Both the position numbers and the translations under genes were made by a program. A DNA stretch of 64,000 nt from Paenibacillus terrae. Its GTDB lineage: Bacteria; Bacillota; Bacilli; Paenibacillales; Paenibacillaceae. The stretch covers positions 1 through 64,000 of the forward strand of contig NZ_JTHP01000029.1 of assembly GCF_000943545.1 (NCBI RefSeq), given 5' to 3'. Below are positions 28,285-37,658 of this stretch, piece by piece (position 1 is the first letter of the stretch; every line of letters begins with the position of its first letter). The notes below the pieces were generated by a model. That model worked only from the letters and a program-made list of their open reading frames with translations, did no database searches and had not been told where the DNA came from.

Positions 28285-31200
28285 TTAATTAGCTGTCGGT
28301 TCGGTTCCCCAAACAAGTACGCCATTATGATACAACGTAGCTTTTGTATGATCAGCATATGAAGTTTGCGTGCCTTTATACGAGTAATCGTCACTTTCGT
28401 TATAGTTCGACCAGTCTGTTTTATTCATACGGGTTTGAATTTCGCCCGTGCTTCCTCCAGGTGCTAACACGCCTGCATTCGAGTTGAAGCTGATTTCCAA
28501 ATAATAATCAGCGCCGGTTACGGCTTTATCCATTTTAACCAGCTTACCATTCAGCTTCGAGCAGCTCAGCATCGCATAGTCGCAGTTGAATGTCTGCGCG
28601 CGGTCGCCGTCAATCGTGTAGTAGTAGCGAATTTTCAACTCGTTGATCGGTACGGAGTTTGTACCTTTGTTTAAAATTTGGAAATACGGCTTCAAGTTAT
28701 TGTCGTTCACATTTGTATCCGCTGCGCGATACTGGAGCAACAGTCCCTTGGTCGGCTCCTGAGCATCCGCTTTCGGCGCTGCGCTAGCCGTGTTCGAAAC
28801 CGATTGTCCTGCATTGTTCTTCGCTACGACTTGGTAGTAGTACGTCGTGTCTGCCGTTACGGCTGTGTCGGTGTAGCTTCTTCCGTATACATCGCTCGCT
28901 ACTGTGGCGAACGCGCCGTTTTCAGCCGTCGAACGCTTCACTTCATAGCTTACCGCATTCGCCGATGCTGTCCAGCTCAGCTTTACTTTCGCCGTTTCGC
29001 CCGCTGCGTTCAGCGTGAAGCTACCCGGTACTGACGGCTGTTCGGTAATGCCATACGTTTTTAAGTTAGTCGGGAGCTTTTCAAGCGTAATGACGTTCGG
29101 ATGATTATACACTTTTTTCAGATGCTCAAGGCTGTTTTGTTTGCCGTCTCTCAGAAAATCCCCATACCATGTAGCAAACCAGCTCCAATGGGCTTGATAC
29201 GCCTTCATCAAATCAGGATCCGGGATAGGTCCGTTTTCGCTCATGGCAACTAACTTTTTGTCCTTGCCCAATGCAACAAGGTCTTCATATTTTGCAATTT
29301 GCGGGCTGTAGTCGCCTGCTTGCGGATAAGAGTCAAAGCTCAAAATATCCACATACTCGTCTCCCGGATACCAATCCGGAGCAACAGAATTCCAAACCCA
29401 GATCAGATTGTTCAATTTGTGCACATGAGTCAAACGGTCGTGCATCAAAATATACAATTTCTTAACAGGCTCAGGACCTTTAGCGCCCCACCAGAACCAT
29501 TTGCCTTCCGCTTCGTGTAAAGGACGGAACAGGACAGGAACTTTCGCATCCTGCAACTTCTTCAATTGCCCTGCAATCACATCGATGTCGCGAATAAGCA
29601 ATTTATAATCTTCGGACTCTGGATTATTCATCGCATATTCTATATCGAATGTAGTCGAATCGGCATAGAAGCCTCTCCACCATTCTTTTCCCGGCGTATC
29701 GATAAGATCTTTCGGCGCGTTCCAGTGCCATGCAAAGGTAACAATGCCCCCTTGCTTATCCCATGCAATCGCCTTTTCCGTCTCTGTGGAACTAAGACCG
29801 TGTTCCGCTCTGCTTGGCGAATAGTCAATCAGGTCAAGCGCCGCAATAGCCGGCTTTTTACCTACATTTGCTTGAAGCCAATCAATTTCGGGCATATCCT
29901 CTTGACCGGAAAGCATATTCTTCCCGTATTGATCAACCAGGTAGTTCATCAATGCTTTTGCTTCTACCGTCGCATTCGGATTGATGAGCGTTTTGGTTAC
30001 CGCATGCGGTGGACGGTCAGCAGCAGGCTCCAGCTTGACGTAGTCGATATCGTACCAGCCCCAGCCTGTTTCAAAACCGATCGTATTCGCCCCTGCATTC
30101 AACAGAACCTTACCACCGGAAGTTTCTTTAAAATCAGCCGATTTCCAAAGTACCAGCTCGCCAGACGCTTTGCCGTTTAAAGAGAAATTCGTGCGTTTGT
30201 CATCATGAGGAGAACGGTAGCCGATTGTAAGATTGTACAAGCCTGCCGTTGGAGCCTGAATCGTCATCGTCAGGGAATCCCCTGCATTGTGGAAATTAGT
30301 TACATAACCAGTACCTGAGAAGCCGGTCCCGCTGGATTCCACAATGGTTCCCTTCAGCGTGCCATCTTCGGCTTCATAGCGAACAGGACCGTCTACAGGC
30401 GTCCTCGGAACCGCTTTCAAGACATTGGATTCGCTCGTTCCCGCATTTGTTTTTGCGGTTACTTTATAATAGTAAGAAGTGCCGTTCGTTACGTTAGTAT
30501 CCGTATAAGACGTTTCGATCAAGTTGGATGCTACAGCAGTAAAAGGACCGTTTTCATACGTTGCCCGCTGTACACTGTAACCTACAACTCCGCTGGAAGC
30601 GTCCCAGGACAAATCGACTTTCCCATCGCCAGCCTCAGCTCTCAGCGCAAAGCTTTCAGGACCTTCCCCAGGTGGCACAGACGTATCATTGCCGGCAGTC
30701 AACACGATGTGATAAGCCGTCAAAGGCGGTACTGTATAGGTGAAGCGGTTGCCTGAAATTTGCGTGATTGGCGCTGCTTCCTTAATTTGCGAGCTATTTT
30801 TGTCGAAGCCCCATACTTTACCGGAACCGTAAGTCGTCTCGCCGGAAAGATCGAATTGGGCGTCGAATGCACTGTCCATGCTTTTATTCATGACAACGAG
30901 GTGCAGTTCTTTGTAGGATGCATCCGTTACGGAAGCATGCACCGAGCTATTGACAATATCCGACGTTTGCGCATTAACGCTGATACCACCGAAAGTAGAG
31001 CTTTTTCCGTCATAATTGCGGTAAAGCTTGTAAGCGGCACTAACGTAGTTGTTGGCACCATCCTTTAACTTCCAGTAGTTTGCCATATAAACATCGTTTT
31101 TGCCCAAGATGCCCAGCACATCGGTCATAGCGATACCGCCGGAAATATCATTTTCGCCGCCATAGCTATACTCGGTCAAAGCCAGCTTGGTTCCTGGGTA

Positions 31201-32349
31201 ATACTTATCCACCGACTGCTTCAATCGAGGTAGTAAAGGCAAGAATTCGCTGTTCCATTGAGCGATCCAGCTATCTTCCTTGTAGGTCGGATCCCACAAA
31301 GTACGAGGCGCCTGCATTCTGGCTTTCTTCGTTTCGTCGTTGCCTACCTCATTTGTAATTCGTATGCCTCCGCCCATCGCTTCGGGATACCAGTGCACAT
31401 CGAAAACATCCAGCAATCTCTTGCCTTCGGCTTGCGAGCTGAGGCGCATTTGATCCAGGTAATAGTCCACGAACCAACTGTAGCTGCCTTTTACAGAGTT
31501 CCAATCAGGTGCAGTTTGAAGATCTTTATAGGCGCCAAAACCGTAAAGAACCGGCCCAAAAATTTCCGCACCCGCGTCAACCGCTTTAACAGCTCTGGAT
31601 AAACTTACCGACCGATCTACCAACTCTTTCGCTCCGACATTTTCACCATGAATGCGCGGATGCGTATGCGACCAGAGAGCGGGTTCATTGTCGAGCGCAT
31701 ATCCTTTCACACCCGTCTTTGTTGAAGCAGCACCGTACTTTTTCACTAAAAAGTTGACGAATTCATCCGCATAAACCTGATTGTCATTCAGATCAGGCTG
31801 CAGTTGAAACGGCGCATTTTTAGCGTTTACGACCTGATTCCAACGAGCGGAAGGAGCCTTTTCGCTTTCCTGCACACTTCCATTTCCATCCTTGGCCACA
31901 TAACCGGCCATCGGCAGCGTAACTAAAGAATAAGTGCCTAGCTTCAGCGATTGATCATGAAACGAAGTCGTCACCGCCCCCGGCTTTTCACATTCAGCTT
32001 TTGTCAGACCGCCATTGTTGCATAAATAGTTATCGCTGGATTGCTCCCAATCGCTTCCCGCATTGGACATATTGTTTTCCCAGTTATATCCGGTCATTCG
32101 ATTGCCACCAAGTCGTCTGGCAGTCAGATTCTCATCGCCTGCCAACTCCTGATTCGTACCGTAAATATAAGGGCTAATAGGCTTACGATCCTTGGATGTA
32201 TCAACTTTAATGGTAACGGTCTTTGCCGTTTGACCGTGAACTACAGTTGGACCCGGTAGTGCCCCCCCTACTATAATCGTGCATGCCATGACGACAGGCA
32301 GCCATTTGGAACGTTTGAACCAAATACTACTACTATTTTCCACCTTCAT
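28285..32349 (-). CDS. cel44C-man26A: Bifunctional multimodular glycanase Cel44C-Man26A
   Basis: Secreted plant-polysaccharide hydrolase of 1354 residues. Modules in order: signal peptide (about 1-38); GH44 endoglucanase/xyloglucanase (about 40-560) with catalytic Glu residues in ALDNEPALW and LTEYSYG; fibronectin III (about 570-655); a CBM35-like module (about 660-780, starting VRYEAEDGTLKG); GH26 mannanase (about 785-1085) with catalytic Glu in RPLHEAEGKWFWW and MSENGPI; second fibronectin III (about 1105-1190); C-terminal CBM3 (about 1200-1354, ending VLVWGTEP). This architecture and size match the P. polymyxa Cel44C-Man26A enzyme. ATG at 32349 follows AAAGGAGG. It stands as a single gene downstream of a degenerate CBM3 gene. 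Confidence 0.93.
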   Translation of the reverse strand: MKVENSSSIWFKRSKWLPVVMACTIIVGGALPGPTVVHGQTAKTVTIKVDTSKDRKPISPYIYGTNQELAGDENLTARRLGGNRMTGYNWENNMSNAGSDWEQSSDNYLCNNGGLTKAECEKPGAVTTSFHDQSLKLGTYSLVTLPMAGYVAKDGNGSVQESEKAPSARWNQVVNAKNAPFQLQPDLNDNQVYADEFVNFLVKKYGAASTKTGVKGYALDNEPALWSHTHPRIHGENVGAKELVDRSVSLSRAVKAVDAGAEIFGPVLYGFGAYKDLQTAPDWNSVKGSYSWFVDYYLDQMRLSSQAEGKRLLDVFDVHWYPEAMGGGIRITNEVGNDETKKARMQAPRTLWDPTYKEDSWIAQWNSEFLPLLPRLKQSVDKYYPGTKLALTEYSYGGENDISGGIAMTDVLGILGKNDVYMANYWKLKDGANNYVSAAYKLYRNYDGKSSTFGGISVNAQTSDIVNSSVHASVTDASYKELHLVVMNKSMDSAFDAQFDLSGETTYGSGKVWGFDKNSSQIKEAAPITQISGNRFTYTVPPLTAYHIVLTAGNDTSVPPGEGPESFALRAEAGDGKVDLSWDASSGVVGYSVQRATYENGPFTAVASNLIETSYTDTNVTNGTSYYYKVTAKTNAGTSESNVLKAVPRTPVDGPVRYEAEDGTLKGTIVESSGTGFSGTGYVTNFHNAGDSLTMTIQAPTAGLYNLTIGYRSPHDDKRTNFSLNGKASGELVLWKSADFKETSGGKVLLNAGANTIGFETGWGWYDIDYVKLEPAADRPPHAVTKTLINPNATVEAKALMNYLVDQYGKNMLSGQEDMPEIDWLQANVGKKPAIAALDLIDYSPSRAEHGLSSTETEKAIAWDKQGGIVTFAWHWNAPKDLIDTPGKEWWRGFYADSTTFDIEYAMNNPESEDYKLLIRDIDVIAGQLKKLQDAKVPVLFRPLHEAEGKWFWWGAKGPEPVKKLYILMHDRLTHVHKLNNLIWVWNSVAPDWYPGDEYVDILSFDSYPQAGDYSPQIAKYEDLVALGKDKKLVAMSENGPIPDPDLMKAYQAHWSWFATWYGDFLRDGKQNSLEHLKKVYNHPNVITLEKLPTNLKTYGITEQPSVPGSFTLNAAGETAKVKLSWTASANAVSYEVKRSTAENGAFATVASDVYGRSYTDTAVTADTTYYYQVVAKNNAGQSVSNTASAAPKADAQEPTKGLLLQYRAADTNVNDNNLKPYFQILNKGTNSVPINELKIRYYYTIDGDRAQTFNCDYAMLSCSKLNGKLVKMDKAVTGADYYLEISFNSNAGVLAPGGSTGEIQTRMNKTDWSNYNESDDYSYKGTQTSYADHTKATLYHNGVLVWGTEPTAN

Positions 32350-32376
32350 GCCGCTTTCCTCCTTTAAGTTTGAAAA

Positions 32377-32402
32377 GAGCGGCACCCATACGAGTGCCGC
32401 TC
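32377..32402 (-). terminator. Terminator of the degenerate CBM3 gene
   Basis: GAGCGGCAC and GTGCCGCTC form a perfect 9-bp stem; the minus strand continues TTTTC. It lies between the CBM3 remnant and the glycanase ribosome binding site. Confidence 0.75.
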
Positions 32403-32417
32403 CGTCAGGCTTTAAGG

Positions 32418-32760
32418 CTACTGACCCCAAACGAGTTTATCGTTCTGGTACAGCGTCACCTTACTCTAATCTGCAAATTAATTTTTTTTGTAGGATCGTA
32501 GGAGTATTCATCTGCCACATTGTAGCTCGTCCACTCGTTTTTGTTGATAAGCGCTTGAATTTCGCCAGTCGAAGCTCCAAGTATCCGGTTGACTACACTC
32601 TCTCCTCTCCGTCCGAAATCCAGAATTGGCCCGGATCTTCAAGTATTGCAACAGCCGTATTCACACCGCACATGATGGGTTTGCCGTTTGCATCAAGGTA
32701 GTACCGTTACCGGCTTCTTGTTGACAAATGTGTAATAGTACAGCTCTGCTATACGTTCTA
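32418..32760 (-). pseudogene. Degenerate CBM3 gene fragment
   Basis: Minus-strand translation in shifting frames gives pieces homologous to the CBM3 module of the adjacent glycanase. ELYYYTFVNKKPV resembles the RYYYTIDGD region. STGEIQALINKNEWTSYNVA then EYSYDPT matches STGEIQTRMNKTDWSNYNES-DDYSY. VTLYQNDKLVWG matches ATLYHNGVLVWG. At least two frameshifts separate these pieces, and no catalytic module or start remains upstream. It appears to be the tail of a second cellulase or hemicellulase that has been lost. Confidence 0.8.
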
Positions 32761-33101
32761 CCGACCAAGCCTGCATATCGAACCATTTGTTGGACAGAAG
32801 GTCCATATACATAGATTATTCCATATAGCCATATAGTAGAACATGAATTCGCTGCAAAGTTGTTCTAGCTATGTCACAGCCTTTCTTTGAAACTGTACAA
32901 ACTTCGATAGGTTATCTATTTATATTTAAATCATAGTGGTGTAAGAATGCTGCATTGCCTTCCAATGCTTTTACGAATACTTAAAAGTCATATTGCTTTA
33001 TGTAGCTTTTATCATCTCAAAATAAAAAAAGAATGGTTGAGTAAACACGGAGCCTGATAAACCATTCCTCATGGAAAATTTTTGATTCACACCCATCTCC
33101 C
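32761..33101. other. AT-rich intergenic region
   Basis: Separates the CBM3 remnant from a small hypothetical gene. No ribosome binding site, terminator or gene family was recognised. It may be further decayed sequence of the lost glycanase gene, but no homology could be seen. Confidence 0.4.
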
Positions 33102-33485
33102 CTACCGTACCTTGTCCTTTTGAATAAGCTCATAATAGATGCGTGCAGGCTCTGATTCTCCAGTGGATAAAATATATTCTGCCAAGGGGGCGCACAGCTT
33201 TTGAAGATAGAAGGAGTATAGCAGCTCCGCCGTGTCAAAATGAATTTTCAACACCCGTTTCATCAATCCTTCAAATTTGGGGTAATCCAGTTCTTCCGGG
33301 GTGATGTCAAACGGGTATTCGGGAAAGGTTTTTTTCTGGATTTCGATGAATTGCTCCCTAAGCTTTGGTTGGTTGCCTGATCGCGCGGCTGAGAAATTCA
33401 TCATAAAAAACGATATAAAATCTGTCTCACGATCACTTAATTCATAATACTCACACCAACGCATGAACATCAGCGGTTTTACCAT
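33102..33485 (-). CDS. Hypothetical protein
   Basis: A 127-residue soluble protein that I do not recognise. It is rich in aromatic and charged residues, with predicted helices (YYELSDRETDFISFFMMNF, EGLMKRVLKIHFDTAELLY, LAEYILSTGESEPARIYYEL) and no signal peptide or membrane segment. ATG follows AAAGGGGAT. The reading frame has plausible codon use and no overlap with a better candidate, so it is probably real. It stands alone between AT-rich gaps. Confidence 0.6.
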   Translation of the reverse strand: MVKPLMFMRWCEYYELSDRETDFISFFMMNFSAARSGNQPKLREQFIEIQKKTFPEYPFDITPEELDYPKFEGLMKRVLKIHFDTAELLYSFYLQKLCAPLAEYILSTGESEPARIYYELIQKDKVR

Positions 33486-33774
33486 ATATTAATCCCCTTT
33501 TAACGAAAGTTCAGATTAATCGTTGAATCACACAAAATCTAACAGGTTCCAGCATATGTAATATATAGGTTAAGTCCCATTTTAAAATATGATTCCTTAA
33601 ACAAATTTTGCTTTTTAACATATCCCCCCCTATCTTACATCTCCGTAAATAGCCTACCAAGAACGCTCAACAAAAAAGACCTTTTCAACATCTTAATGAC
33701 GCTGACCAGGTCTTCTCATGAAAATCCGTATCTTTACATTCGTGTTTATTCTAATCCTCTACATAGCTGACAAA

Positions 33775-34332
33775 TTACAGACTGCACGTGAAAACATAGG
33801 CGGGCGGGACGTTGTAATGTACCTTTTTGATCTGGATGTCACCAAAGAAGGTACGAAAAAAATTGTGTTTTACCTTACTATACTGGAACGTAATAAATTT
33901 GCCCTCCTGACCCAATACTTCAGCCGTTTGTCCCAAAATCAGGCTGGATAAGGCGGCAGGCAAGCTGGTAAAAGGGAGTCCTGATACGATGTAATCCACT
34001 TTCGAGACATGATACTGTGTCATATACCGGGCTACATGCTCGGCCGATCCATGAATGACGTGTACTTGCTCCAAGTGTCCGTACTTGCTTTGCAATGTTT
34101 TGTAAAACGATTCATTGGCCTCAATCACTAGCAATAGCGTATCCGGGCGCTTGTTCTTAATCAGTTCTTGTGTAAACACACCGGTACCTGCACCATACTC
34201 AATGATGCACGATGCTTGGTCAAAGTAGATCGGTGTGGCAATTTGCTTGGCCAACTGTCTTGAGCTTGGTATGATAGCGCCTACGCTGCGTGGATGCCTG
34301 ATGTACTCTCGAATAAAGTGAATCGCATTCAT
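33775..34332 (-). CDS. Class I SAM-dependent methyltransferase, KsgA/PmtA-like
   Basis: A 185-residue methyltransferase with motif I EYGAGTGVFTQEL (about 44-56), an acidic residue ending strand 2 (LLLVIEANESF) and motif IV-like VDYIVSGLPF. The S-G-L-P-F form, in place of N-P-P-Y of rRNA dimethylases, is typical of the phospholipid N-methyltransferase-like group annotated as rRNA adenine methylase-like. The N-terminus (FIREYIRHPRSVGAIIPSS) also fits that group. Substrate unknown. I chose ATG at 34332 after GGGAGAGGG; an upstream start would add sixteen residues without a site. Confidence 0.78.
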   Translation of the reverse strand: MNAIHFIREYIRHPRSVGAIIPSSRQLAKQIATPIYFDQASCIIEYGAGTGVFTQELIKNKRPDTLLLVIEANESFYKTLQSKYGHLEQVHVIHGSAEHVARYMTQYHVSKVDYIVSGLPFTSLPAALSSLILGQTAEVLGQEGKFITFQYSKVKHNFFRTFFGDIQIKKVHYNVPPAYVFTCSL

Positions 34333-34508
34333 CTTTCCCTCTCCCTGCTTGACACACATAATAGGCATTCGGTTCATCAATATATCGAATTACATATTCA
34401 TTGTATCTTGATCATAATAGTCATTTCAAGCAGGCTACTGTCTGAATATAAAAAGAGGACAGCCTTATTCAAATCTAGTCAAATAAAACTGCCCTCTCGC
34501 TGTACCAT

Positions 34509-35819
34509 CTATTTTTCTATCGTGTCCAAACTTGGACTCTCCGTCTTGGATGCCTGTCCACCTTTGCGCCGCCGTGCGCCCAAGTGCATGGCAACAATCC
34601 GGTAGATTGAGGCAGGGCGTATGGATACGGCCCAGTTCGCGTCCGCATCCGGTGCAAGCACGACTCCCAATTGGTGGTGATCACCATCGTACATGCCGCG
34701 CTGCACAAACTTGCTCTCACCTTGAAGATTGCGTACCTCCAGCTTGCAAAAAGCGGAGTTGATCCGCAAGGCTTGGTGCAGCTCGTTACGACTGTTCACG
34801 ACGACGCTGTTCACGCGGTAAATGGCCTCGCCGGGCAGAATGCCCATCGCCGTCGCCGGACTATCCGGCAGCACAGCCAGTACACGCAACCCTTGCTCCG
34901 GATGAACAAACATAGGGCTGAGGCGGCTCTCTTCCATGTTGCCGTACCAGATCAGCACCTCATGGGCCAGGAAAGAGAACAATGCTGCCACCAGCGTCAG
35001 CGGACTCCACCACGCCGCCAGCAGGCTCAGCAGGAGCAAGGCTACACTGTAGAGAAGCAGGCGGTTGGACGTTAGCACCGCCTTCTGGCGTGGCAACTGG
35101 CCTAACGTCACGCTGCTGAAGCCCATAAGAACAGGCAAGGCTGCCAGCATATATCCGGTTCCATCACCAAACAGCGGCGTCCACGGAAGCGCAAAGCCTC
35201 CCTGAACAGGAACCAGAAGCAACAACGGAATGGGCCAGAGGTCTTCCATCCGGTAGCCACCAACCAGCCTTCCCCGCTTGCCCTCCACGAACAGTGGAGT
35301 TGCGGCCTTTCCTCCCTGCCAGCGAACCAGTAGCGCCTCAGCCACATGCAGCACAGCAACCAGTACCAGCAACGCAGGAATATCCAATCCACGGATGGCT
35401 GCCACCGATGTTCCAAGCGTTCCCACAGGCTGCCAGCCCTCTGCCACGTTCAAAGCAAACTGGGCTACACCCAGCAGGCCCACCGAATAGGCCAGGCACA
35501 GGTAACGCACGCGCACCAGCATAAGCAGCAATGTAGTCACCCACAGGCATACGATGGAAGCCGAGGTCAGATGCACACTTACGAACATTCCCAGAGCGGA
35601 CAGGGCCAGCCCCGCGATTAGACCACTCCAGACTACGCGCCATGTCTCTCCCGCCCAATTGTGCAGCCTGGTATGAAAGAGCTTGCGCTCCAGCAGCATT
35701 TGCCGACGGTAGCTAAGCGCGACAATGAGTATCGAGATATAGTAAAACGGCTGCAAAAGCAGGTACAAACAAGCATTTAGAACGCTCCATCCCCATTGTA
35801 AAGCCCATTCCAAGTTCAT
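34509..35819 (-). CDS. minJ: MinJ-like polytopic membrane PDZ protein
   Basis: Membrane protein of 436 residues. The N-terminal two thirds hold about eight hydrophobic segments (for example FYYISILIVALSY, AGLALSALGMFVSV, LLLLVPVQGGFAL, LLLLSLLAAWWSPLTLVAAL). A cytosolic PDZ domain covers about 315-410 (LRVLAVLPDSPATAMGILPG, IYRVNSVVVNSRNELHQAL). B. subtilis MinJ has this architecture and bridges DivIVA and MinD to place the division septum; it lies near ctpB and ftsEX there, as here. The identity is therefore based on architecture and context. ATG follows AAGGAG. There is no swrA gene between it and ctpB. Confidence 0.78.
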   Translation of the reverse strand: MNLEWALQWGWSVLNACLYLLLQPFYYISILIVALSYRRQMLLERKLFHTRLHNWAGETWRVVWSGLIAGLALSALGMFVSVHLTSASIVCLWVTTLLLMLVRVRYLCLAYSVGLLGVAQFALNVAEGWQPVGTLGTSVAAIRGLDIPALLVLVAVLHVAEALLVRWQGGKAATPLFVEGKRGRLVGGYRMEDLWPIPLLLLVPVQGGFALPWTPLFGDGTGYMLAALPVLMGFSSVTLGQLPRQKAVLTSNRLLLYSVALLLLSLLAAWWSPLTLVAALFSFLAHEVLIWYGNMEESRLSPMFVHPEQGLRVLAVLPDSPATAMGILPGEAIYRVNSVVVNSRNELHQALRINSAFCKLEVRNLQGESKFVQRGMYDGDHHQLGVVLAPDADANWAVSIRPASIYRIVAMHLGARRRKGGQASKTESPSLDTIEK

Positions 35820-35942
35820 TCACACTCCTTATGCCCCTGGCCCGCTGTTTAGCGGATCACGTACATTTCATATCCATTTATTCTATATGAAATTGCCAAC
35901 GTAGGGAAGACAATCCGGCAGACTGCAAATAAATCCCAAAAT

Positions 35943-35969
35943 AAAAGGAGGCTGTTTCCAGCCCCCTTT
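35943..35969 (-). terminator. ctpB terminator
   Basis: Minus strand stem GGGGGCTG/CAGCCTCC with one mismatch, followed by TTTTATTTT. Confidence 0.75.
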
Positions 35970-35984
35970 GTTGTAGCCTTATTA

Positions 35985-37451
35985 TTATTTCGCTGCGCTG
36001 GTCTTCATTTCCTTCCGAATCTCTTCAATCCCCTGCTTGAGTTGATTGTCGTTTTTCGGATCACGGATTTTTTCGATCAGCTTGGCTTCCATCGCCGCCG
36101 CTGTCTTCGCATCAATCACACCGTTAGCCGTCAGCTTCGCCTGTTTTTGAAAAGCAAGAACGGAGCTTTCCGTCACTTTATCAAAATAGCCGTCTTCGCG
36201 ACCCGGCTTGTAGCCCAAGCCTTGCAGAATGATTTGCGCATTTTTCACATCGCCGCTATTCATGTTGTATTTCAACGGCTTTTCCTTGTTCAATGGTGCT
36301 GCTGTGAAGAATTCAGGCTGTTCCACCGCGATATCCGGCTTAATGCCTTTTTTATGAATCCACGTTCCATTTGGCGTCAGCCATTTGGCAATCGTGATTT
36401 TAAGCAGGCTACCGTCGCCCATTTGCTTGTCATAGCTGGTTTGTACGGTACCTTTACCAAAGGAATTTTCCCCGATCAATACTGCGCCAGCCGATTGCTG
36501 GAGAGCGCCTGCCAGGATTTCGGACGCGCTTGCGCTACCTTTATTCATGAGCAGCGTCACCGGATATTTCTTGCTTGATCCTTTGGATTTCTCTTCTTCA
36601 CGCTTCTGATTCTTGTCTTCCACTTGCACGATCGTTTTACCAGAAGGTACAAATTGCTGTGCGATATCAATCACGACGGAAAGTACGCCGCCCGGGTTAT
36701 TACGCACGTCGATGACGAGCCCTTTAAGTCCTTGTTTTTCCAGCTTCGCGAGTTCTTCTTTAAAACGATCTGCTGTATTCAAGGAGAACTGGGTAATCGT
36801 GATTACACCTACACCGCCGCTTTCCATATGAGCCGTCACGGTTTCCATATCAATGCTGTCACGGGTAATGGTATATTCCATCGGATCAGGAGAGCCGCTG
36901 CGCTGGATTTTGACCTTGGCCTGACTACCTTTAGGTCCACGTATTTTGGAAACGGCCTTGTTCAGATCCAATCCGTCCAGCGTTTCACCGTTAACGGACA
37001 AAATAATGTCCTTGGAGCGCAGTCCCGCCTTCTCGGCCGGTGAGCCTTTAATTGGCGTTACCACGACCACTTTTCCGTTTTCTGCCGCTACCTCGGCCCC
37101 GATTCCGGTAAAGGAGCCTTCAATGGACTGTTCAAACTGCTGTGCTGTTTCTTTGCCCATATAAGAGGAATATGGGTCGCCGAGCGATTCCATCATACCG
37201 TTGATGGCTCCGTCCACCAGCTTGGTACGGTCAACGTCCTGATAATATTGCCCCTGGATCAGATCCATCGCTGTCTCGATTTTGCGGATATCACTTCTGG
37301 AGGTGGAACTGCTACCTGTCACGCTCGCCAGCAGTCCTTCGCCCAGAGCGCTGCTTCCCACTGTCGTCGTTCCAGTATAAGCAAAAGTGAGCAGGCTACC
37401 GCCAAGAAGCCCAATCACCATCAAGAGTACCGCTGTACTTTTTTTCAACAT
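35985..37451 (-). CDS. ctpB: C-terminal processing peptidase, S41 family
   Basis: Exported serine protease of 488 residues. An N-terminal signal/anchor segment (about 5-28, STAVLLMVIGLLGGSLLTFA) is followed by a PDZ domain (about 105-190), the S41 catalytic domain with Ser in GSASASEILAGAL and Lys in SFGKGTVQTSY, and a C-terminal peptidoglycan-binding-like domain (about 395-455, AQIILQGLGYKPGREDGYFD). In Bacillus CtpB cleaves SpoIVFA during sporulation; the CtpA paralogue has other roles, so the symbol is tentative. It lies between minJ and the M23 gene. The minus-strand order ftsE-ftsX-M23-ctpB-minJ suggests joint control of division and wall turnover. Confidence 0.9.
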   Translation of the reverse strand: MLKKSTAVLLMVIGLLGGSLLTFAYTGTTTVGSSALGEGLLASVTGSSSTSRSDIRKIETAMDLIQGQYYQDVDRTKLVDGAINGMMESLGDPYSSYMGKETAQQFEQSIEGSFTGIGAEVAAENGKVVVVTPIKGSPAEKAGLRSKDIILSVNGETLDGLDLNKAVSKIRGPKGSQAKVKIQRSGSPDPMEYTITRDSIDMETVTAHMESGGVGVITITQFSLNTADRFKEELAKLEKQGLKGLVIDVRNNPGGVLSVVIDIAQQFVPSGKTIVQVEDKNQKREEEKSKGSSKKYPVTLLMNKGSASASEILAGALQQSAGAVLIGENSFGKGTVQTSYDKQMGDGSLLKITIAKWLTPNGTWIHKKGIKPDIAVEQPEFFTAAPLNKEKPLKYNMNSGDVKNAQIILQGLGYKPGREDGYFDKVTESSVLAFQKQAKLTANGVIDAKTAAAMEAKLIEKIRDPKNDNQLKQGIEEIRKEMKTSAAK

Positions 37452-37609
37452 CTAATCGTCCACCGCCTTCTATTGATCTTGTATACTATTGCCTTACAAC
37501 GCATATCCATCCACGCAGTATACGTCTAGCTTGTACGGAATATGTTAATTGTATCCTACTCTGTGTTTCAATGCACATGTTCTGCGCCGGGTATCAAGCT
37601 ATGAAGGCA

Positions 37610-37648
37610 AAGCCCTATCTACAACCGTATTGGCTACAAATAGGGCTT
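37610..37648. terminator. Terminator after the M23 peptidase gene
   Basis: AAGCCCTAT (37610-37618) pairs with ATAGGGCTT (37640-37648) just after the stop of the M23 gene; T-rich sequence lies on both sides. Confidence 0.7.
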
Positions 37649-37658
37649 CCCTTTTCAA

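Noticed and set aside
33718..33951. 77-codon plus-strand frame opposite the methyltransferase gene
   Set aside because: Antisense to the conserved methyltransferase C-terminus and without a ribosome binding site.
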